Assembly (NCBI GenBank): GCA_014075295.1
Contig: CP046180.1
Coordinates: 372,001 to 436,000, forward strand
DNA length: 64,000 bases
Direction of reading: 5' to 3'
Origin: Candidatus Mycalebacterium zealandia
GTDB lineage: Bacteria; Desulfobacterota_D; UBA1144; Nemesobacterales; Mycalebacteriaceae
Positions within the stretch are counted from its first letter, which is position 1; the number at the start of each line of letters is the position of its first letter. Under the pieces are notes generated by a model. The model was given only the letters and a program-made list of their open reading frames with translations. It was not told the DNA's origin and did no database searches. This document shows positions 25,155-32,741 of this stretch, piece after piece. Both the position numbers and the translations under genes were made by a program.

Positions 25155-27917
25155 TCAATCTCTCCTCTTTTTGCCAAGAGCCTTTTTGAGATATTTGCCC
25201 GTGAGTGATTTTGCCGCCCGCGCCAACTCTTCCGGTCTGCCCTTGGCTACTATTTTTCCGCCGTTCTTCCCGCCTCCGGGACCCAGATCGATCACATAGT
25301 CCGCGCTTTTTATTATGTCCATGTTGTGCTCTATCACTATCACTGTGTTGCCTTTTTGAATCAATTTCTCAAGAGCCGCGAGCAGTTTTTTAACATCGTT
25401 GAAATGCAGACCGATTGACGGCTCGTCAAGCACGTAGAGTGTTTTGCCCGTTTCTTTCTGCGAAAGTTCTCTGGCGATTTTAATCCTCTGCGCCTCGCCG
25501 CCTGAAAGAGTGTTTGCTTCCTGTCCGAGACTGACGTATCCGAGTCCGACTTGTTCAATAATGTCCAGTTTACGTTTTATCTGCGGATGTTTTGAGAAGA
25601 ATTCCGCCGCTTCGGAAACCGTCATTTGCAGGACGTCCGAGATATTTTTGTCCCTGTATGTTATCTCAAGCGTTTCGCTCTCAAAACGTTTTCCTCCGCA
25701 CCGCTCGCAAGTTGTGTAAACATCCGGCAGGAAGTGCATTTCCACTTTAACGCTTCCCTTGCCGCCGCACAGACCGCAACTGCCCTCCCTGACGTTGAAA
25801 CTGAAACGTCCCGTTCCGTAGCCCCGCAGTTTCGCTTCGGGAGTCATCGCGAACAGTTCGCGTATGGGAGAGAAAATTCCCGTATATGTTGCCGGATTTG
25901 ACCTTGGGGTTCTTCCTATGGGCATCTGGTCTATTTTGACAACCTTGTCCGTGTGGCGCGCTCCGCAGACGGCCTTGAAACCTCCTCCCGCCGCTTTTCC
26001 ACGCCGCGCTAATTCAATCGCGGGACACAGGGTTTCGTGAAGAAGGGTGCTTTTCCCCGACCCTGAAACCCCCGTGATGCAGGTAAAAGCCCCGACGGGA
26101 AAAGACACGTCCAGCCCGGCAAGGTTGCGCTTTGCCGCGCCTTTGAGAGTGATAAATTCTTCCGGCCTTCTTCTTTTCAGAGGAATATCTATCTTCTCCT
26201 TGCCGGACAGATATTTGCCCGTGAGCGATTCCTCGCAGGAAATCAGTTCCCGCACCGTTCCGAATCCCGTAATCTCTCCGCCGCGCCGTCCGGCTTCGGG
26301 TCCCATGTCCAGCACAAAGTCACTGTTTCGTATCATGTCTTCATCGTGTTCAACGACCACTATTGTGTTGCCGTTGTCCCTCATTGTTTTCAGGGTGCAT
26401 ATCAGTTTGTCGTTGTCTGACGGATGCAGACCGATTGACGGCTCGTCAAGCACATAGGTAACACCTGTCATTTTGGAACCAAGTTGGGTTGCGAGCCGGA
26501 TTCTCTGCGCCTCGCCGCCCGAAAGCGTTGCCGCCGAGCGGTCAAGCGCGATGTATCCGAGCCCGATATCTTTGAGAAAACCTATCCGTGATTTGATTTC
26601 CTCCACGATTCCCCCGCCGATTTCCGTTTCGTATTTCCTGAACTTGAGGTCGGTGAAAAACCGCAGAGAGTCTTCCACGTCAAGGCGCGATATGTCGTAA
26701 ATGGTTTTTTGGTTTACAAAAACCGACAGACTTTCCCTGCGCAGTCTCGCTCCGCCGCAGGAAGGGCAATCGCCCTTTTTCATATACTCCGCAAGCCCGG
26801 ACTCAACTTCGGAGGACGAGGTTTCGCTCCGCCATTTTGACAAAGCGCCGATGACGCCCGGAAAATCGTCCGCGTTTCCGTTGCCGTAGAGAACCGTGCT
26901 CCGCGCTTTCGAGGGAAGTTTTTCAAACGGCACGTCCGTGCTGAAACCATAATATTCCGCGGTTTCCTCCATAAGCCGTTTGTGATACCGCGAATTCTTC
27001 CACGGCTTTATCGCGCCGTCCCGTATTGACAGCGACGAATCTACAATCAGTTCGGGGTCAAAATCGGTTTTTATGCCGAGCCCCGAGCACTCGCCGCACA
27101 TTCCATACGGGCTGTTAAACGAGAAAATTCGCGGTGATATTTCGCCGTATGCTTCGCCGCACGAAGGGCAGGAAAAGGTTTCACTGAAATTCATAGTTTT
27201 GTTTCCGAACGCGCACACGGCGCTGCCTCCGGACTTTTTGAGCGCGAGAGTGAGAGAATCTTCAAGCCTTTTTCGTGCGCCCGCGCCCGAAGTTCCGACC
27301 GTGTCCACAATCACTTCAATGTTGTGCGTTTTGTTTCTGTCCAGAACAATTTCTTCGTCAAGGTCTCTTTCCTCTCCGTCTATGAACGCGCGTACAAACC
27401 CTTCTCTTTTCAGGTCTTCAATCTCTTTGCGGTAAAAACCCTTTCTGCCCCGCACAACCTGTGACATCACGGTAACTTCCTCTCCGCCCGCGGAGGACAA
27501 AATTCTTTTCGCCATCGCCTGCGCGGTTTGCGGGCTGATTTCCTCTCCGCAGCGGTGGCACATAGGTTTGCCCACGCGCGCGAAAAGCAGCCGCATGAAG
27601 TCGTAAATCTCCGTTATTGTTCCGACCGTTGAACGCGGGTTGCGGTAAAAGGTTTTCTGATCAAGCGATATTGACGGCGAAAGCCCGTCCATGAAGTCCA
27701 CATCCGGTTTTTCAAGTTGCTCGACAAACTGTCTTGCGTATGCCGAAAGAGACTGCATAAACCTGCGTTGCCCCTCGGCAAACAGCGTGTCAAACGCAAG
27801 GGATGATTTGCCTGAGCCGCTCACACCCGTGATTGTTACAAGTTTTCCGCGCGGGATTTTCGCGCTTATGTTTTTAAGGTTGTGGCTTCTCGCGCCTTTT
27901 ATGGTGATGAAACTCAA
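25155..27917 (-). CDS. uvrA: Excinuclease ABC subunit A
   Basis: 920 residues. Two ABC ATPase modules with Walker A GVSGSGKSS (N-terminal) and GVSGSGKST (C-terminal), two signature motifs LSGGEAQR and two DEPSIGLH Walker B motifs. Zinc-finger cysteines are present: CHRCGEE, CPSCGEAYGE with CGECSG, CPSCGG, and CGLCGG with CERCGG. UvrA finds bulky DNA lesions in nucleotide excision repair. Length is close to the family norm of about 940. Mfd, which recruits UvrA, is encoded at the right end of the window. Confidence 0.98.
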   Translation of the reverse strand: MSFITIKGARSHNLKNISAKIPRGKLVTITGVSGSGKSSLAFDTLFAEGQRRFMQSLSAYARQFVEQLEKPDVDFMDGLSPSISLDQKTFYRNPRSTVGTITEIYDFMRLLFARVGKPMCHRCGEEISPQTAQAMAKRILSSAGGEEVTVMSQVVRGRKGFYRKEIEDLKREGFVRAFIDGEERDLDEEIVLDRNKTHNIEVIVDTVGTSGAGARKRLEDSLTLALKKSGGSAVCAFGNKTMNFSETFSCPSCGEAYGEISPRIFSFNSPYGMCGECSGLGIKTDFDPELIVDSSLSIRDGAIKPWKNSRYHKRLMEETAEYYGFSTDVPFEKLPSKARSTVLYGNGNADDFPGVIGALSKWRSETSSSEVESGLAEYMKKGDCPSCGGARLRRESLSVFVNQKTIYDISRLDVEDSLRFFTDLKFRKYETEIGGGIVEEIKSRIGFLKDIGLGYIALDRSAATLSGGEAQRIRLATQLGSKMTGVTYVLDEPSIGLHPSDNDKLICTLKTMRDNGNTIVVVEHDEDMIRNSDFVLDMGPEAGRRGGEITGFGTVRELISCEESLTGKYLSGKEKIDIPLKRRRPEEFITLKGAAKRNLAGLDVSFPVGAFTCITGVSGSGKSTLLHETLCPAIELARRGKAAGGGFKAVCGARHTDKVVKIDQMPIGRTPRSNPATYTGIFSPIRELFAMTPEAKLRGYGTGRFSFNVREGSCGLCGGKGSVKVEMHFLPDVYTTCERCGGKRFESETLEITYRDKNISDVLQMTVSEAAEFFSKHPQIKRKLDIIEQVGLGYVSLGQEANTLSGGEAQRIKIARELSQKETGKTLYVLDEPSIGLHFNDVKKLLAALEKLIQKGNTVIVIEHNMDIIKSADYVIDLGPGGGKNGGKIVAKGRPEELARAAKSLTGKYLKKALGKKRRD

Positions 27918-27940
27918 AGCGCGATTAATTTAACACCTAT

Positions 27941-28789
27941 TCACCCGACCGGAGTCATCGCTTCAAGGCGGGCTATACGCTCTTCGGTTGGCGGGTGGGT
28001 GCTGAACAGTTTAGCAAAAGCGCCGCCAATCATCGGGCTGACAATCATCATATGCGATGTGCTTTCCGCCGTCTGCTCACTCACGCTCAAAGGAATCTGC
28101 TTCGCGTAATTGTCCATTTTTCTCAGTGCGTTCGCGAGAAACATCGGGTTTGAGCATATCTTTGCGCCTTCTCTGTCAGCTCCAAACTCCCTTGTGCGCG
28201 ATATGGCAAGGCGCACTATGGTTGCCGCGAGCGGAGCCACAATCGCCATTGCCAGAAGGACAAAAACGTTGTTTCTGCCACGTCCGCCGCCGAAAATCGC
28301 CGCAAACTGCGCCATCCAAGCGATGTAACTGATTGCCGCCGCGATTGTTGCCGCGACGGAGCCGATGAGTATGTCGCGGTTTTTGATGTGGGCGAGTTCA
28401 TGCGCAAGGACTCCTTTGAGTTCGTACCTGTCAAGGATTTTCATAATTCCCTGAGTTACCGCGACCGCTGAATGGGACGGGTTTCTTCCGGTCGCGAACG
28501 CGTTGGGAGACTGTTCGGGAACGATATATACCTTTGGCATTGGAAGCCCCGAATTGTGGGCGAGTTCGCGCACATCTGCGTAGAGTTCCGGCGCTGAGCT
28601 TTCGTCCACCTCCTGAGCCTTATACATTTTCAGCACAATTTTGTCGCTCCACCAGTAACTGGCGAAGTTCATAACTCCCGCGAAAACAAGAGCTATAACC
28701 GCTCCCTGCTGTCCTCCGAAAGCCCCTCCGCACCACACAAGAATCGCCGACATAACGGCGAGCAAAACAACGCTTTTCAAAGTGTTCAT
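27941..28789 (-). CDS. htpX: HtpX-type M48 membrane metalloprotease
   Basis: 282 residues. Two N-terminal membrane helices, the zinc motif HELAH (LAHELAHIKNRD), two more hydrophobic segments (AATIAAAISYIAWM and VLLAMAIVAPLAATIV), then the third-ligand region TREFGADREGAK. HtpX degrades damaged inner-membrane proteins. It is 23 nt upstream of uvrA on the same strand. The ATG is preceded by GGAGG (AGGAAAAAAG is also nearby). Confidence 0.95.
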   Translation of the reverse strand: MNTLKSVVLLAVMSAILVWCGGAFGGQQGAVIALVFAGVMNFASYWWSDKIVLKMYKAQEVDESSAPELYADVRELAHNSGLPMPKVYIVPEQSPNAFATGRNPSHSAVAVTQGIMKILDRYELKGVLAHELAHIKNRDILIGSVAATIAAAISYIAWMAQFAAIFGGGRGRNNVFVLLAMAIVAPLAATIVRLAISRTREFGADREGAKICSNPMFLANALRKMDNYAKQIPLSVSEQTAESTSHMMIVSPMIGGAFAKLFSTHPPTEERIARLEAMTPVG

Positions 28790-28832
28790 TCTTTTTTCCT
28801 CCGGGCGTCCGCGCCCTCATAAAGTATTATAA

Positions 28833-29022
28833 TCACCCCACCTTGCGGTTCAATGTTTGCGAGTCCTTTATCTTGCGCCATTGAGGTATATGAGCGCTCA
28901 GCATCCGTTTGAAAAGTTTTCTGTGGTTGGGAATTTTCAAGTGCAAAAGCTTGTGGGCTATGACGAAATTGCGGAAAGTTTCCGGTCTTTTTTGAAACTG
29001 TCTGTATTTCAACGGGCAATTA
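28833..29022 (-). pseudogene. Remnant of YgjP/DUF45 M48 metallopeptidase with altered zinc motif
   Basis: A 60-odd residue open frame (NLSN...FRNFVIAHKLLHLKIPNH...FKRMLSAHIPQWRK) matches the C-terminal third of YgjP/DUF45 metallopeptidases, whose motif is HELxH followed by a third His in PNH. Here Glu has become Lys (HKLLH), which removes the catalytic base. The N-terminal about 150 residues are missing. Homologues are often encoded directly after hsdR in type I restriction loci, and an hsdR tail lies immediately upstream. No start codon or ribosome site is convincing, so it is read as a dead fragment. Confidence 0.6.
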
Positions 29023-29178
29023 CTCAAATTCAAAGTTTTTTATCACAATGTCATACATGTCGCACAGGGTTTTTATAGTCGTCAAAGACCTCTTGAGTTT
29101 TTCATCGGGCGAAAGGATTTCATAGAGAGTCTGTGCTTTCCTGAAAAACTCAATGAATTTCTTTCTTTTTCCTTTGTC
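29020..29178 (-). pseudogene. C-terminal remnant of type I restriction subunit HsdR
   Basis: A 52-residue open stretch with no start: KKFIEFFRKAQTLYEILSPD followed by EKLKRSLTTIKTLCDMYDIV, ending at TAA (29020-29022). The F-x-x-LYEILSPD element and the following L-x-x-x-Y/MY-x-(I/L)V helix are typical of the extreme C-terminus of HsdR. The rest of hsdR, and hsdM and hsdS, are absent. It sits in the same frame just after the stop of the PhoD-like gene, which is probably chance. It overlaps the start of the DUF45 remnant. Confidence 0.55.
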
Positions 29179-29181
29179 CGA

Positions 29182-30804
29182 TTATCCTCTCCCAGCGGGC
29201 GACCAGTTTATGTTTTCTTTGTGCGATGAATCTATCAAGTCAAAAATTACTATCTGCGGCTCGGGAAAATCTTCAAGGTAAAACTTCACTTTCAAAAACT
29301 GTCTCCTGCCGTTGTCTCTTATCCTTACGGAGCAAACCACCACATTCCTGTGAGAATGATGATGGCTAACCTGCGCGGTGTATTTATTCTGTGTTCCCAG
29401 TTTTACTATTTTGGAAAGAGATCTGTAAAACGCTTCAAGTATCCACGGGAAAGGTTTGGAGCCGACCGGAGAGGAGACTATGTGAGGTATAACGGAACGG
29501 CTTTCGTGTTGTGCCGAGGAGGAGTAAATTGAGGCATATCCGGCTGTGTGAATGTCTCCGCTTAAAACTACGGTGTTAATGTTTTTTTCATTTTGCAGAG
29601 AAAAAAGAAAGTTAAGTATATTATCGGTTTCCGCGGCGTTTGCTTCCGCTTCCCACGAATCCCTGATGTCATCTCTTATATCTCCGAGATGTATTCTTTT
29701 AAGAAATTTCTTCGCGTATTTGTTTATAACGGGGGTCTTATAAAAGAAATTCCATGCTTTCATTAATAATCCTTCCGCAACCGGATCTCCATGCGCCATT
29801 ACCACCGGAGTAACGAAAAACAAGGTGTCAATTGAACCAACTCTGCCTTCCACCCACTCCTTTATAGAATCCAGTTGTTCCGGTTTCCATAAAACCCCCT
29901 TCTTCCCGTCCTTGCCATCCGCAAAAAGATTTCTGTTGCTGCGCAAGTCCGCCATGACGAAACCGCAACGCCCGACAGTAAAACAAAAATCATGGCTTTT
30001 AACTCCGTTTTTTACGGTCAGACTGTCAGTCGGATTTCTTATTGCCTGCATATACGCAAAGGCTTTGTCCGCCGCGGAGAAAAGATCTTTGGCTTTTTCA
30101 TTAAAATCGGTTTTTTCCTTGTTGAAAAACTCAATGCTACTTCCCCATCCGTCCATAATTTCATGGTCGTCCCACATCAAATATGAGGGGAGACGGCAAA
30201 GTATTTTCCGGTAAGAAATATTGCTCCAGTAATGTCTGTATACTTCCAGATAGATTTTTTCTCTTTCCTCCGGACTTCCGGCTTTTTCAATCTTTGTTCT
30301 CCACTTATCCGCATACACTTGGTCGCCGCCAAGTAGCGCAAATCTGACGCAATAATCACTTCCCTTGTTTTCTTCCAGAATTTGCGGGAGAGCTGACCAA
30401 ACTCTGTATCCTTCGTTTTCCGATTTGGCGTAATCAGGGTCGTGGCAACTCATAATTAGAAAATCAACCCTGTCATTTTCACCTTTATCTTTTTGATTTG
30501 GCAAAGTTTTGAAAAAAAGATCTTCTGCGTTAAGCCCTTGAAGATCAAAGGATTGTGTGCGCCGTTCATCTTGCCATATCCGGTATTCGTACACTGTTTC
30601 AGGCTCCAAATTTTTCAACTCAACGCAATCGGAAAACAGATTTTCTTCCTTGAAAACAAATTTTTGAACACGAAGAATTTCTTCCGTTCCCTTTTTTGCA
30701 AGCGACAGCCAAAGGGTTTCCCTTTCGGGATTATGAATCCAGATTTTTGTGGAATCCTTTGTTGTGTGACCAATGAAAGGTCCTAAAAAAGAATGATTTG
30801 ACAT
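29182..30804 (-). CDS. PhoD-like metallophosphatase, cytoplasmic
   Basis: 540 residues. An Ig/Fn-like N-terminal domain (GPFIGHTTKDSTKIWIHN ... LEPETVYEYRI) precedes a calcineurin-type metallophosphatase core: IMSCHDPD, FALLGGDQVYAD, YLMWDDHEIMDGWG and VLSGDIHTAGYAS. It has no Tat or Sec signal, unlike secreted PhoD, so the substrate is probably intracellular. ATG 30804 has GGAGG 7 nt upstream. An earlier ATG at 30828 lacks one. Codon use is AT-richer than in the flanking housekeeping genes. It lies between restriction remnants and an accessory ATPase, so it is probably accessory. Confidence 0.8.
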   Translation of the reverse strand: MSNHSFLGPFIGHTTKDSTKIWIHNPERETLWLSLAKKGTEEILRVQKFVFKEENLFSDCVELKNLEPETVYEYRIWQDERRTQSFDLQGLNAEDLFFKTLPNQKDKGENDRVDFLIMSCHDPDYAKSENEGYRVWSALPQILEENKGSDYCVRFALLGGDQVYADKWRTKIEKAGSPEEREKIYLEVYRHYWSNISYRKILCRLPSYLMWDDHEIMDGWGSSIEFFNKEKTDFNEKAKDLFSAADKAFAYMQAIRNPTDSLTVKNGVKSHDFCFTVGRCGFVMADLRSNRNLFADGKDGKKGVLWKPEQLDSIKEWVEGRVGSIDTLFFVTPVVMAHGDPVAEGLLMKAWNFFYKTPVINKYAKKFLKRIHLGDIRDDIRDSWEAEANAAETDNILNFLFSLQNEKNINTVVLSGDIHTAGYASIYSSSAQHESRSVIPHIVSSPVGSKPFPWILEAFYRSLSKIVKLGTQNKYTAQVSHHHSHRNVVVCSVRIRDNGRRQFLKVKFYLEDFPEPQIVIFDLIDSSHKENINWSPAGRG

Positions 30805-30924
30805 TTTACTGCCTCCTTGTTTTCTCATCTGTTAGTTCCTATTCATTTGAAAATTTTCTCAACTTCCCTGTCCGTTTTCTTTGCTTCGTATTGTTCAATC
30901 TTTCTGTCAAGCACTTATGTCAAG

Positions 30925-32397
30925 TCAGGTTTTCCCCTCAAGTAATTTTTTGACAAAAGATTCTCTGAAGTCCTTACTGTTCAAAATCTTTCCCAACTCA
31001 AAACAGAACAGACTTGTGGGATAGAAAAAGACGGTTCCATTTTTATAGGGTTTGACGCCAAATCTACTTTTTGTCAGGCATGCCAACTTTCCGTCATTTT
31101 CAATATTGTGTTTTTTTGCAAAATCAAGAAGTCCTTTAATTTCTGACAAATCGTCATAAGGTTTGTCCGACCATTTGATTTCAATAGCGGCTTCAGCTTT
31201 TGTTCCGGATTCATCCATCATTATCAAGTCCACCTCTCCGGACTTCCAACGCGCATAGTAAGGGGCTTCCGCTCCTCTTATCAGGTGAAACAGATGGCTG
31301 AATACCGCAGTTTCCACGAGTCTGCCCAAAACCGCATTGTTTTTGCTGCCGTCCGTCAACCCGAAAAGCGCCGCATACATTGAAGGGTTTGTAAGGTAAA
31401 TCTTGAAAGTGTGATCTCTTTTGAACTTTTTGATGTTTTTGTCCACCCTGCGGACGCGCCTTATCAGGAAGGCGGCTTCAAGATATTCCAAATATCTCGA
31501 TATTGTGGCTTTAGCCACATTTGCACCTTGTGAGAGGTCGCGCAGATTGATTTCCTTTCCCGTATTGTGGGCGATGGTCACAAAGAGTCGATTGAGCTCA
31601 GGAATGTCACTTATGCCGTAAAGACTTGGTAAGTCTCTTAACAGAACCTTTTCTATTACGTCGCTTTTGATGAAACGAGCGAGGTCTTTTTTTACCTCTT
31701 CTGAGAAAACGGCTTCAGGATAGCCGCCGAAATTGAGGTAGTCGACAAAATGCTCATTGATTTTATCGATGTTTTGCATTGCTTTGCCGGCATTAACAAA
31801 CAGCCCGGCATCTTGCTCAAACAGTTTTTCTTCTTCGCCCGAAAACTTCATATATTCATGGAACGTCAAAGGAGGAAGAATGAAGTCCGTGAACCTTCCG
31901 GCTCCGGATTCAGTGCTTTTCAATTTTAATGCAGCAGCCGCAGAACCGGTTGCGACAAAGCGATGTTGCGGGTATGAGTCCACAAGAGATTTTAGATGAA
32001 TCTCCCACTCTTTGAGGTATTGGATTTCATCAAAGAAAACATAAACGGTTTCACCTTGCGGAATTTTGTTGAGTTCAAGAAAAGCAACGAGGATTTTTTC
32101 AAGTGGCATTCCTGCATACAGAGGGTTGTCCAGAGGGGTATAGAGTATGTTTTTTGGATTGATTTCTTCTTTTATCAATCCGGCGATTGCTTGATACGCC
32201 ATAACAGTTTTGCCAACCCTGCGGGGTCCCATAAGAACAACGGCGCGGTTAACCTCGGTTTTGCGTATCAGTTCGTAGAATAGAGCAAAGTAGACACGCT
32301 TAGTGAATTCTTTCCATCTTACATCGTTCGGATCTTGCCACCACGGATTGTCTGTCACCAGACGCTGATTTTTCTCTTCCGTTGAAACTTCCAGCAT
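30925..32397 (-). CDS. AAA ATPase with DUF4143 C-terminal domain
   Basis: 490 residues. Walker A is GPRRVGKT (57-64), Walker B is YVFFDEIQYL (about 128), and ATGSAAAALK is a sensor region (AAA_14). A winged-helix segment and the DUF4143 domain follow. The end contains GEVDLIMMD then AAIEIKW, the spacing of a PD-(D/E)xK nuclease-like fold. The biological role of this family is largely unknown; members are scattered in accessory DNA. The start is set at ATG 32397, since the longer frame from 32442 would run through the predicted promoter. The gene is AT-rich. Confidence 0.8.
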   Translation of the reverse strand: MLEVSTEEKNQRLVTDNPWWQDPNDVRWKEFTKRVYFALFYELIRKTEVNRAVVLMGPRRVGKTVMAYQAIAGLIKEEINPKNILYTPLDNPLYAGMPLEKILVAFLELNKIPQGETVYVFFDEIQYLKEWEIHLKSLVDSYPQHRFVATGSAAAALKLKSTESGAGRFTDFILPPLTFHEYMKFSGEEEKLFEQDAGLFVNAGKAMQNIDKINEHFVDYLNFGGYPEAVFSEEVKKDLARFIKSDVIEKVLLRDLPSLYGISDIPELNRLFVTIAHNTGKEINLRDLSQGANVAKATISRYLEYLEAAFLIRRVRRVDKNIKKFKRDHTFKIYLTNPSMYAALFGLTDGSKNNAVLGRLVETAVFSHLFHLIRGAEAPYYARWKSGEVDLIMMDESGTKAEAAIEIKWSDKPYDDLSEIKGLLDFAKKHNIENDGKLACLTKSRFGVKPYKNGTVFFYPTSLFCFELGKILNSKDFRESFVKKLLEGKT

Positions 32398-32404
32398 TGC
32401 CCTC

Positions 32405-32432
32405 ACAATACACCAAACTCTCAAAAAGTCAA
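32405..32432 (-). promoter_or_regulatory. Predicted promoter of the DUF4143 ATPase
   Basis: On the minus strand, TTGACT (32432-32427), a 16-bp spacer and TATTGT (32410-32405). The predicted transcript start falls at or next to the ATG at 32397, so the mRNA could be leaderless or nearly so. A palindrome abuts the -35 box. Confidence 0.35.
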
Positions 32433-32433
32433 A

Positions 32434-32455
32434 TAAGAACAATAAATTAGTCTTA
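32434..32455. promoter_or_regulatory. 22-bp palindromic operator-like site, copy 1
   Basis: TAAGAAC-N9-GTCTTA with flanks that extend the arms to AATAAGA and TCTTATT. It abuts the predicted -35 box of the ATPase gene. Copy 2 at 32523-32544 differs at only three internal positions. The pair looks like a repressor or activator binding array. Confidence 0.45.
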
Positions 32456-32522
32456 TTTGTTATTTCGCTAATTTCTCTAATAAAATCAATGTGTTACAAA
32501 TACCAAATAGTATAAAAACCAC

Positions 32523-32544
32523 TAAGAACAGTGAATTGGTCTTA
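32523..32544. promoter_or_regulatory. 22-bp palindromic operator-like site, copy 2
   Basis: TAAGAAC-N9-GTCTTA, starting 89 bp from copy 1 (about 8.5 helical turns). Matches copy 1 at 19 of 22 positions, with changes confined to the spacer. It lies between the divergent ATPase and mnmG genes. Confidence 0.45.
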
Positions 32545-32741
32545 ATGGACATTAATGTAATAAAGTCAGTTATAACAATGAGTTAGATGATGCAAATAGT
32601 AGAAGGCGGTTTTAGAGGGGATTTGATAATCTGATACGGTATCTGTAGCCAATCCTCACGGTTTTGTATGGTTCTGCATTCTTCCCTTTTGACCTTTTCC
32701 CTTGTTTTCTTTACACTTTCCGCCGTTTCCGGGACGGATTT

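Larger units (their letters stand above)
32398..32741. other. AT-rich intergenic region between DUF4143 ATPase and mnmG
   Basis: 344 nt, clearly AT-richer than the rest. It holds the divergent promoters, two copies of a 22-bp palindrome (separate entries) and no convincing open frame. It marks the right edge of the accessory segment. Confidence 0.6.

Noticed and set aside
28857-29078. 73-codon plus-strand frame between htpX and the PhoD-like gene
   Set aside because: It is antisense to the restriction remnants, has no ribosome site, and resembles no family. The minus-strand reading explains the sequence.
30839-30905. Short minus-strand frame LDRKIEQYEAKKTDREVEKI, considered as an HsdS tail
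   Set aside because: Only about 23 residues directly after a stop codon. Coiled-coil composition alone does not support HsdS.
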